Of a stretch of DNA of 11,083 nucleotides, positions 1 through 6,685 are shown one piece after another. The DNA comes from Desulfobacterales bacterium (lineage in GTDB: Bacteria > Desulfobacterota > Desulfobacteria > Desulfobacterales > 4be13). How positions within the stretch are numbered: position 1 is the stretch's first letter; each line of letters starts with the position of its first letter. Under the pieces are notes generated by a model, which did not search any database, had not been told where the DNA came from, and was given only the letters and a program-made list of their open reading frames with translations. Position numbers and translations under genes: made by a program. The stretch spans positions 1 through 11,083 of the forward strand of contig JAOZLU010000192.1 in NCBI GenBank assembly GCA_029934695.1. Direction: 5' to 3'.

Positions 1-222
1 GCAGTGCTGAAAGAGGCGTTCCGACCCTGTTTTGAGCGGATTGAACAGGCCTGGTGGAATTTGCCCTCCATCATTCCGGAAACGGCTTCCAAAGGCCCGA
101 AAGAACCGGATTGGGATATGATCAGAAGACTGAAGGATGATCCGACCTGGGATGAATTCTTTGAGGAAATTGAACGGGAACGGGACAGGGATCAGATTTG
201 GACAGAGGGAGGAGCCGCATGA
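1..222 (+). CDS. C-terminal part of a small acidic protein, probable VapB-type antitoxin (5' partial)
   Basis: The frame is open to the left edge, so this is probably the end of a longer gene. A GTG at 4-6 could also serve as a start, giving 72 residues. The visible protein is acidic at its end, with a DPTWDEFFEEIERERDRD-like stretch followed by a short EGGAA tail. That pattern suits the toxin-wrapping C-terminus of VapB-like antitoxins. No DNA-binding domain can be seen; if present it lies upstream. The stop overlaps the next start codon as ATGA (219-222), the usual arrangement of antitoxin-toxin operons, and the next frame opens with a PIN-domain N-terminus. The antitoxin role is therefore inferred mainly from the neighbour. 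It could instead be a short uncharacterised protein. Confidence 0.55.
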   Translation, partial: AVLKEAFRPCFERIEQAWWNLPSIIPETASKGPKEPDWDMIRRLKDDPTWDEFFEEIERERDRDQIWTEGGAA

Positions 223-317
223 GAGATGTAAAAGGATACTTCTGGGACACCAATATTCTCAGCCACTTCCGAAAGGAAGACACTCTCCTCAGACAACACA
301 ACCCGCAGGCGATATAG
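219..317 (+). pseudogene. vapC: VapC-like PIN-domain toxin, truncated to its first 32 codons
   Basis: Starting at the ATG that overlaps the upstream stop, the frame reads MRDVKGYFWDTNILSHFRKE and stops with TAG at 315-317. The FWDTNILSHF segment is the classic first strand of PIN-domain ribonucleases, with the first catalytic Asp at residue 10. Full VapC proteins are about 130 residues and need further acidic residues to bind metal; none of that region is present here. I could not find the rest of the PIN domain in any frame of the following 150 bases, which are hairpin-repeat DNA instead. The simplest reading is loss of the 3' part through deletion or insertion of repeat DNA, leaving an inactive toxin next to an apparently intact antitoxin end. 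The 99-nt ORF is too short for most gene callers. Confidence 0.7.
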
Positions 318-468
318 TGTTTCTCAAAAAAATCGTTACGAGGCTCCGCCTCGTAACACAACAACTCCTCTTCCGCCTCTTGACGCAATAAATTTTTCCA
401 CGCAATATCGTGGGGCTTCAGCCTCGTCCACAGTATGCGCTCATAGGCAGAGAAGCTTGGGAACGAGT
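318..468. repeat. Probable dispersed-repeat segment with two related hairpin modules
   Basis: This stretch carries no convincing gene. It holds two similar short modules, AGGCTCCGCCTCGTAACACA at about 341-360 and GGGCTTCAGCCTCGTCCACA at about 413-432, each built on a small GC-rich palindrome. It begins just after the early stop of the truncated toxin and runs up to the stop codon of the activase gene. Its position, palindromes and internal similarity fit a REP/MITE-like interspersed element. Repetition elsewhere in the genome cannot be seen from this window. Confidence 0.4.
326..357 (-). terminator. Rho-independent terminator downstream of the activase gene
   Basis: Read on the minus strand, a perfect 10-bp stem (GTTACGAGGC at 335-344 pairing with 348-357, 3-nt loop) is followed within two bases by seven T's (326-332). 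It lies about 110 nt past the stop of the minus-strand activase and converges with the plus-strand toxin remnant. The same hairpin may be part of a dispersed repeat that has been put to use as a terminator. Confidence 0.6.
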
Positions 469-3400
469 TCAAAAAGCATCGGGCAAAAACTGCGATCTGG
501 CCGCCAGCATCTCCTGATGAAGTCGCTCCGCCCTCAGACAAAAGGTTTCCAGCTTCGCATTAATGAGCTGGGGAAAGGGCGAACCGTCGCTTTCAATAGC
601 CAGAAAAGGCAGATCCTCGATGTTCGCAAGCGTGGTTCGGAGCTGTTCATTTTCCGGGTCCGTTGCCAGCTTGGCTTCACGGTTCATGGCCTCATTCAGA
701 ATGGCCTCTGATATGCGGTTGGGCATACAGCCGAAAGGGCCGATGGCAATCACGCCGCAGCTTTGAGATGCCACTTCGGCAAGGGAACTTCCCACCGTCA
801 GAATGGCTTCTCCGGCCAGGTTGGGAGAGATATAGAGTTTTCCGTTACTGATAATGGATTCAATGTTGATCGGCTCTGTATGAACAAGGTCCGAGCGGGA
901 CAGCAGTGATTTGATACGCCTTTCTGCCCGGCTCATCACCCGCTTTTTGAGCATGAATGTAAACTTTTCCATCATTGTCATTGCATAATCCGCAAGTCCT
1001 TTGTCCACCAGATAGTCGGAATAGTGCAACCACTCGGTAATCGGGGAACATATCGTTGCGAACCCTTTTTCCGCAAGCGTTTCTGTCAGATACTGGCGTG
1101 ACAGCGAATCCCGTCGGACAAAAATCTCACCCACAAGGGAAATTGTGGGAACCTCTCCGACCGGACGTTTCATGGAAATCTCCCCGAACCGTTCAGCAGT
1201 ATGGGAAAGCTGATCTTCCAGCCGCGAGAAATTCCCATATTCCAGTTCAAACAGAATCCCTTCCCATTCCTCATCAAATATGCCCATGGCAGCTTTGGTG
1301 TCTGTTGCGTTAGCAAGCAGCATTGACCGAGTATCTTCCATCACATCAGCGATCACAATCGCCCACCATGTCTTTTCATGGAAATTATTGCCCATACCCG
1401 CGTAGCTGTTTTCCGATGTCAGTGAAAACAGGGCCACGTCCGATATTTCAAGTTTTTTAATCAGATCCTCCATAAAGATATAATATTGGCCAAAACGGCA
1501 CGGCCCGGATGCAGTGGCCATAAAATAAACCAGAACATCATCTTTCCGTCGGCCATTGCCAATATAACTGAGCATCGTTCCGGTGGTGAGTATCAGGGGC
1601 AGGCATTCTTTGCAGGTGGTGTTGGCGCGCCCCAGCTTCAGCACAGCCTCATCAGCCGGGGGACAGGCCCTTGCCCTGAAACCTGATGCACGGAATACCG
1701 CTGCCACAGCTTCGGAGGGTATTTTGCCCATGGAGGGGAGCAGAAATGTCACCCGCGAGTCAGTGAGCGGGAGAACTTCTCCGGAGGATGTGATCACCTT
1801 TGGCGTACCGTTGTTCAGCAACGTCCGGGCCGGAACAAAATCCCGCTGTTTTTTGGGAATCTCTTTTTCCGCCATAAGCTGCATGTATGCTGAAACGATG
1901 TCAAGAAACGCCTCAATCCGGGTTTCCAGCCCCGCGTCCGCGGTGTGGCTGTCCAGCTCAAGGGTGAGAGAAGGCTTTCGCTCCATGATATCCCTGAAAT
2001 AACCGAGGAGGAACGAATCCGGGCCGCATGAGAAATTGGTAATGTATGTGCCGAACAGTTGGGGATGTTTTTTGACAATTTTGGCCCCCCTGAGTATCAG
2101 CTGGCCCATTCCCCAGTACATGTGACGCTTGGTCTTTTCATCATCCAAAGGAAGGAAGTCAAAGGGCATGACAAGTATCCCCCTTGACGCAAGCTTGTGA
2201 GGAATCCCCTTATGCGCCTCTTCAACGAATCCGTTATAAGACCGGGCAAATATCACCACAGCAGTCTTTGCCGGGTCAGCTTCCAGCGTCTCAATCGCCC
2301 GCTTTCCGATCTCCGTCATCTCGGCCATACATGCGCTTTGCTTCTCCATGGCCTTTGCAAAGGCTTCGCCGGCCTCTTTCTTGCTCACTCCCATCTCAAG
2401 CGCGGTTTCAGTGAACGCTTTCCGGGCTTTTTCCATCCCTTCTGTCAGATCAAGAAGAGGTGTCAGCACTTTCACGCCTTTTTCTTTGAGCTTGTCCAGC
2501 TTTTTCCGGAATGCCGTCTGAAGATAAAATGTCTCCCCCTGCACAAACGGACACACCTGTGAAGTTGAGTATCCGTTTGGTACATGGATGGCTTTGAAGT
2601 GGGGCAGAAAGATGAAGTCAGGAGGATCTTCCATCTCAAGAAGCGAGTCAAAAAATCCGTGGGCCAGTTCCGCGGGATAGCAGAATGCAGCATCTTTCTG
2701 GTCAATCCCCTTTTGTGAGGGAGAATCCGCCAGAACGGTTTCAAGCCCCAGTTCGGCGAAGAATGTGGAATAAAGCGGATAATAGGAATTGACCAGAAAA
2801 CTCCTGTTCATCCCGACTCTTTTGGGCACCGAGTTTGCATTTCCATTTTCCAGTTTTCCCCCATATTTTTCAAACACGAGCCGCTGCCGGAGCCGAACCA
2901 GGTCCAGTTCTTTCACGTCATAACTTATATCGTATCGCAGATTGTAGTATCGGTTGCATGCGCCGCCAAAAGGATATTTCTTTCCTTCGATTCGGATCAT
3001 CGCTATCTCACAGCGCCGGTCACACTTTTCCTTGCCGCCCCTGCATACAAAGGATTTCCCATATACCACCTCACGATTGCCAAGGGTTTTCAGGTCAAAC
3101 TGCTTTTTCTCAATCAGTCCGGTTTCAATTCTCTTCCTGATTTCAAGGGCAACGCCGTAAGCCCCCATCAGCCCCGGTTCCGGTGGAACAATGATGGGTT
3201 TGCCCACCAGCGAAGCCATGGCAAGGGGAACGGCTCTGTTGTAGCAGACACCCCCCTGCATGAATACTTTCACGCCGACCGGGCGATTTCCTTTGACGCG
3301 GTTGGAGTAGTTCATACAGATAGAATAGACCAGACCGGCCACGATGTCATCATGTTCAACGCCTTCATGAATGGCGTTTTTTATGTCAGAGGTGATGAAT

Positions 3401-4911
3401 GCCGCGCACTGGTCATTGAAGTTGGGCGGACCTTTTCCTTTGAGTGCGATATCTGCAATGCTCTCCATTTCTATCCCCAAGGTTTCATTTGCGGATTCTT
3501 CCAAAAAAGACCCTGTGCCCGCGGAACAGGCTTCGTTCATGGCATAATCCGACGGAACCCCGTTGGTGATATAGGTATATTTGGCATCCTGCCCTCCGAT
3601 TTCAAAGATGGTATCCACTTGGGGATCAAAATGGACTGCCGCGGTCGCATGGGCAATAATTTCGTTGATGACGCCGTCCGTGAGCGCATGAAGGCCGGCA
3701 ATCTGGCGACCGGAACCGCAGACACCCAGGCCCTCAACTTCAATTTGGGATTCCGGGTTTGGAATTTCGCGTTTTACCTGCTCCAGAATGGAACGATAGC
3801 ACTCCCGCGAAGCCCCCACCGGGTCCCCGCTGGTTCGCAGATAGACAGATGCAAGCAATGCATTGTCGGTCTTCCGCATCAGAACGGCCTTGGTGGTGGT
3901 TGAACCGACGTCAAGCCCCAGTATGCAGACATCTCCGGATTGGATCACCCCGGTTTCAACGGTCTTGAATTCCACCATGTTTTCAAAGTTCCGGAGAGGA
4001 GGAAGCGTGTCAAAAGAGGTCATTTCTGACCTGAACAGGCTTTTGGGAACATCAGGATCAGTGCCGGGAAACGGAGCTGTTTCGTGTTCCATCGCCCAGA
4101 GTGCCGTTCCCAGTGCTTCAAAATAAGCAGCTTCCTGAGGAACGATCAGCCCGGGAATCTCCTGGCGCAGATATTCGGTCATCATCTGGTTGTGGGCAGT
4201 GCCGCCCGTGACCATGATGTTTTGTCTTTCCACTTTTTTGAGGAGTTCCAGAATTTTGTTCGCCATCATTCTGCAAAGACCGGCAGTGACTTTTGATTTG
4301 GGAACGCCCGCGTTGGTAGCGTGGGTGCAGTCTGATTTGCAGAAAACCGAACACCTCCCGGATACGCGATGCGGCTCTTCTCCTGCTGCCCACTGTGCGG
4401 CCTCTTCCAAAGAGACATCCATCCTGCGAAGTTGCTGGAGAAAGAATTCGCCGGTCCCGGACGCGCATTTGTTGCCTGTGAGAACATTGGATATCTGACC
4501 CAGACGGTTCAGAACGTAAATCATGAATGTCTCGCCGCCGGCGGAGACCACTGCTGGGCACGAAACATCCGGTGGCTTGACAAATCGGTAGGCGTATTCC
4601 ACAGCCTCGGGTTCGGGTATGGATGTCAGATTGACGAAATTGCGGAATCTCCGGCCGGTGGCGGCAATTCTGTGGAAGGAATCCAGGTCAAGCGGCTCAA
4701 GAGCGGAAACCAGGGTTTGTCTGAGGTTTCCTTCGTGGGGATGATGTGAATAATCAAGCACTTTGGGCGTTATCTGGGATTTTTCCCCGTTTCCGCTGTC
4801 CCCGGTCTGCTCCAGTCCGAGCTGAACAACGGATATGGTGGATGCTCCGAGACACAGACCCAGCACCTTGAAGTCATCTGAAATATTTTTGGGTTCAAAT
4901 TCTGATTTCAT
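469..4911 (-). CDS. Giant fused acyl-CoA dehydratase activase (BadF/BadG/BcrA/HgdC-type ATPase, DUF2229 and HgdB-like regions)
   Basis: This 1480-residue protein belongs to the family of ATP-driven activators that pass low-potential electrons to 2-hydroxyacyl-CoA dehydratases and benzoyl-CoA reductases. Residues about 15-275 form a first activase-like domain with degenerate phosphate loops (LGASTIS at 21-27, SAGGET at 123-128) but with the cluster cysteines kept (C149 in CASGTG, C187 in GRCSVF). Residues about 328-595 form a canonical second domain: GLDVGSTTTKAV (332-343), EIGGQDAKYT (437-446), CSAGTGSFL (462-470), C502, MQGGVCYN (551-558) and GAYGVALE. A cysteine-rich linker follows (C623, C630, C634, C652). 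The rest resembles DUF2229 and COG3580/3581 proteins: FSCGPDSF near 961, CKECLPL at 1100, GPCRFGQY near 1136 and FGCMPN near 1393, probably iron-sulfur ligands. Single HgdC proteins are about 260-270 residues, so this is a multidomain fusion. A purine-rich GAGAG lies about 8 nt before the ATG. The physiological partner is unknown. It is probably cytoplasmic and oxygen-sensitive. Confidence 0.9.
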   Translation of the reverse strand: MKSEFEPKNISDDFKVLGLCLGASTISVVQLGLEQTGDSGNGEKSQITPKVLDYSHHPHEGNLRQTLVSALEPLDLDSFHRIAATGRRFRNFVNLTSIPEPEAVEYAYRFVKPPDVSCPAVVSAGGETFMIYVLNRLGQISNVLTGNKCASGTGEFFLQQLRRMDVSLEEAAQWAAGEEPHRVSGRCSVFCKSDCTHATNAGVPKSKVTAGLCRMMANKILELLKKVERQNIMVTGGTAHNQMMTEYLRQEIPGLIVPQEAAYFEALGTALWAMEHETAPFPGTDPDVPKSLFRSEMTSFDTLPPLRNFENMVEFKTVETGVIQSGDVCILGLDVGSTTTKAVLMRKTDNALLASVYLRTSGDPVGASRECYRSILEQVKREIPNPESQIEVEGLGVCGSGRQIAGLHALTDGVINEIIAHATAAVHFDPQVDTIFEIGGQDAKYTYITNGVPSDYAMNEACSAGTGSFLEESANETLGIEMESIADIALKGKGPPNFNDQCAAFITSDIKNAIHEGVEHDDIVAGLVYSICMNYSNRVKGNRPVGVKVFMQGGVCYNRAVPLAMASLVGKPIIVPPEPGLMGAYGVALEIRKRIETGLIEKKQFDLKTLGNREVVYGKSFVCRGGKEKCDRRCEIAMIRIEGKKYPFGGACNRYYNLRYDISYDVKELDLVRLRQRLVFEKYGGKLENGNANSVPKRVGMNRSFLVNSYYPLYSTFFAELGLETVLADSPSQKGIDQKDAAFCYPAELAHGFFDSLLEMEDPPDFIFLPHFKAIHVPNGYSTSQVCPFVQGETFYLQTAFRKKLDKLKEKGVKVLTPLLDLTEGMEKARKAFTETALEMGVSKKEAGEAFAKAMEKQSACMAEMTEIGKRAIETLEADPAKTAVVIFARSYNGFVEEAHKGIPHKLASRGILVMPFDFLPLDDEKTKRHMYWGMGQLILRGAKIVKKHPQLFGTYITNFSCGPDSFLLGYFRDIMERKPSLTLELDSHTADAGLETRIEAFLDIVSAYMQLMAEKEIPKKQRDFVPARTLLNNGTPKVITSSGEVLPLTDSRVTFLLPSMGKIPSEAVAAVFRASGFRARACPPADEAVLKLGRANTTCKECLPLILTTGTMLSYIGNGRRKDDVLVYFMATASGPCRFGQYYIFMEDLIKKLEISDVALFSLTSENSYAGMGNNFHEKTWWAIVIADVMEDTRSMLLANATDTKAAMGIFDEEWEGILFELEYGNFSRLEDQLSHTAERFGEISMKRPVGEVPTISLVGEIFVRRDSLSRQYLTETLAEKGFATICSPITEWLHYSDYLVDKGLADYAMTMMEKFTFMLKKRVMSRAERRIKSLLSRSDLVHTEPINIESIISNGKLYISPNLAGEAILTVGSSLAEVASQSCGVIAIGPFGCMPNRISEAILNEAMNREAKLATDPENEQLRTTLANIEDLPFLAIESDGSPFPQLINAKLETFCLRAERLHQEMLAARSQFLPDAF

Positions 4912-5272
4912 GGATATTCTCTCAATAAAAAATTAAGGTTTCAATTTTTTTTTATGACGATTTATGTAGTCATCTTTTCATCTTTATTTATAGGAAAAAG
5001 GCTGATTATAACGGATTAAGGGGAGAGGGTGCAATTTTGTGCCCACCTGTCCGCCTCATCGCAAGGTTATGCTGTCATCACTGATTCCGGTCTGCAGCCG
5101 GAAATGTCCGCCCGTTATGAGCGGAATGACATGATGTTGAGGTGGGACACACCCCTTATAAAACGTGACGGAATAGCGGACGCATATATTCCAACTCGTT
5201 TTTGCTGGCAGTCTCCTCTCTGCGTCTCTCTTCAATAAGTCTCTGGAAAGAATCATCACTGCCCTGTAATTC
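4912..5272. other. Non-coding interval between the activase and the YgiT/DUF4258 module
   Basis: The half next to the activase (4912-5010) is very AT-rich and holds its leader and likely promoter. The other half is more GC-balanced and includes a 112-bp segment (5039-5150) bounded by near-perfect inverted ends, GTGCCCACCT and AGGTGGGACAC, with a near-palindrome centred on CTGCAG near 5092. Short ORFs on both strands here lack recognisable motifs or ribosome binding sites, so I call no gene. A transcript from the cassette to the right would end somewhere in this interval, but I see no clear stem followed by a T-run. Confidence 0.5.
5005..5034 (-). promoter_or_regulatory. Candidate sigma70-type promoter for the activase gene
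   Basis: On the minus strand a perfect TATAAT (5005-5010) lies 18 bp downstream of TTGCAC (5029-5034), a partial match to the -35 consensus. Transcription would begin near 4998, giving a leader of about 85 nt that is strongly AT-rich. This is a motif match only. Confidence 0.4.
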
Positions 5273-5521
5273 TCAGGCAGGTGACTGAGCATATTCATAT
5301 ACAGGAACCTGTATTGTTTTCCGGGGTTCAGTTTGCTTTCTCAGTAAAAGATCCATATATTTTGCCGCCTTCGGTTTTATCACTTTTTCACCGCATTGAA
5401 CACATATCCCCACAGGAACATTTTCAAAAATATAAAGGCTTCCTTTCCACCAGATCTCACGGGAAATATTCTGTTCTTTCACAATTCCTTTGCAATAATA
5501 ACAGTCACTGTATTCACTCAT
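5273..5521 (-). CDS. YgiT-type zinc-finger protein (MqsA N-domain-like), likely antitoxin
   Basis: This 82-residue protein has two CxxC pairs (C7/C10 and C40/C43) spaced as in the YgiT-type zinc-finger family, with the typical VPVGICVQCGEKV segment around the second pair. The end, with IQVPVYEYA, is also typical. The family includes the zinc-binding N-terminal domain of the MqsA antitoxin. Here there is no following helix-turn-helix, so any autoregulation would need a partner or a different mode. A good ribosome binding site (AAGAGAT) precedes the ATG. It lies 18 nt downstream of the DUF4258 gene, a toxin-first order shared with mqsRA-like loci. The antitoxin role is inferred from family and pairing. 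Confidence 0.8.
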   Translation of the reverse strand: MSEYSDCYYCKGIVKEQNISREIWWKGSLYIFENVPVGICVQCGEKVIKPKAAKYMDLLLRKQTEPRKTIQVPVYEYAQSPA

Positions 5522-5539
5522 AGATATATCTCTTTTTAT

Positions 5540-5854
5540 TTATCGGTTTCTGACACGGGGATTCAGCCATTTTGGCATTTTCGGAATATAAACGGTAATA
5601 ACAAACAAATGATTCTGTGAATTTTTTCCGCACACGATATGAACGGGAATATTCTCCGGTGTGCCTCCATATACCAGACAGCTTTCTCCTCTTGTATCAG
5701 AGGGATATTCTTCAATAATTTCACAATGATTTAAAATAAACTCGATTTCTTCGATTGTCAGTTCATCATTCAGCCTTTCATCATCTGCATGAACTGATAT
5801 CTCATAGGTCTGATTTTCAACCTCATTCCTTATAAATTCAACTGTTATACCCAT
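5540..5854 (-). CDS. DUF4258 domain protein, likely RelE/MqsR-like toxin
   Basis: The protein is 104 residues if it starts at the ATG ending at 5854. That start has a strong GAGAGAG ribosome binding site at 5855-5861 and removes a 26-residue extension that overlaps the upstream gene and has no family features. The pattern YEISVHADDERLNDELTIEEIEFIL (around residues 17-41), the central CLVYGG, VHIVCG and FVITVYIPKMPKW near the end match DUF4258, a small family often encoded beside YgiT-type or HTH antitoxins and thought to have a RelE-like fold. By analogy it would be an mRNA-cleaving growth inhibitor, held in check by the zinc-finger protein 18 nt downstream. The start sits 8 nt after the RloB stop, so translation is probably coupled to it. 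Activity is inferred and the DUF has no assigned mechanism here. Confidence 0.8.
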   Translation of the reverse strand: MGITVEFIRNEVENQTYEISVHADDERLNDELTIEEIEFILNHCEIIEEYPSDTRGESCLVYGGTPENIPVHIVCGKNSQNHLFVITVYIPKMPKWLNPRVRNR

Positions 5855-5862
5855 CTCTCTCT

Positions 5863-6685
5863 TTAATTTTGCTTTAAAATAAAACAAGAATAAGGCGGGG
5901 GTGGCTTTGCGGATTTTTTGCAATCCTTGCAATCATGCGGATAAGGCAATGGATAAGCAGGTGCAACCTGACACCTGAACCGCCACACAAGATCATTAAG
6001 GCTTTCAACCAATTCAAATACTGTGGTTGACGGATTGTGATCCGCATAGTTTCTTGCACTTTTATTCGATGGCTTCAACTTCTTCGCATTTTTAATCGCC
6101 TGCTGTTGATCAGCGTCAGGGTGTTTGAGCAGTTTTTCATACATTTTCGGATCGTTTTTCTCATACTTTTCGCCCAAGCGTTCAGTCAGTTTTTCCTCAT
6201 ACTCCCTCCGGCTGGTACGGGACTGGAGATAATCAAAATGCAACCAATACCACAGTTCAAAAGCTTCATTGCTGTAAGCTACTTCAAAATCCTTGGCACG
6301 GGCTTTTCTAATAGCGGGATTATAATTTTCCCGAAATGAATCATAGTCAAAAACACACCATGCCTGTTCATAGTCAATGCTTTCCTGATTTCTGATATCG
6401 ATGGCTTTTTCTACCAGACTTATGGTATTTCTGCCTTTACCCTTTATCTTGATTTCATCGCCAAAGTTCTTTACATTAATGCCGCTCACCACTTTTGACT
6501 TGGCAGCCCCTCTTATATTTTCAAGCTGCTTTTGCCACCACCTGAAATAATTGGGTTCGGTTTCTTCTCCCTCGCAAACAATCAATACCCGTCCGACCGC
6601 CAGCGGCATCTTTGCCTTTTTCCCTTGTTTTTTTGAGTCTCTTTTTATCCCTTTTGCTCCCCGGTATGCTCTTATTTCTCGCCAT
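5863..6685 (-). CDS. rloB: RloB-family protein, split by a one-base frame change near its N-terminus
   Basis: The frame 6609-5863 encodes 248 residues with clear RloB-family hallmarks: VLIVCEGEETEPNYF (8-22), WCVFDYDSF (84-92), SNEAFELWYWLHF (113-125) and NPSTTVFELVE (192-202). The EGxxE and DxD residues look like a TOPRIM metal site, which is my inference. The likely original start is the ATG at 6685, with a well-placed GGAG and a 14-nt overlap with the ATPase gene. It gives the lysine/arginine-rich start MARNKSIPGSKRDKKRLKK expected of RloB, but in a different frame from the domain. Deleting one base in the seven-A run at 6628-6634 joins the two into about 273 residues. Alternatively translation starts at ATG 6609, which has only a weak AAGG before it. 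The C-terminal 40 residues, with CKDCKK and PPPP, extend past the usual RloB end. The partner is the ATPase just upstream. RloB-like proteins occur in AbiL-type phage defence. Confidence 0.8.

Noticed and set aside
122..541. 139-codon minus-strand frame across the toxin remnant and repeat DNA
   Set aside because: It overlaps the end of the activase in another frame, crosses the perfect hairpin and terminator, and covers the two plus-strand toxin-antitoxin frames, which have better support.
3352..3903. 183-codon plus-strand frame
   Set aside because: It lies fully antisense within the conserved second ATPase domain of the activase and has no family features of its own.
5056..5298. 80-codon minus-strand frame overlapping the end of the YgiT gene
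   Set aside because: It has no recognisable motif and no ribosome binding site, its start lies inside the preceding gene in another frame, and it runs through the inverted-end segment at 5039-5150.
5855..5932. Upstream in-frame start for the DUF4258 gene (26 extra codons)
   Set aside because: It would overlap the RloB gene, adds no family sequence, and bypasses the strong GAGAGAG ribosome binding site before the ATG at 5854.
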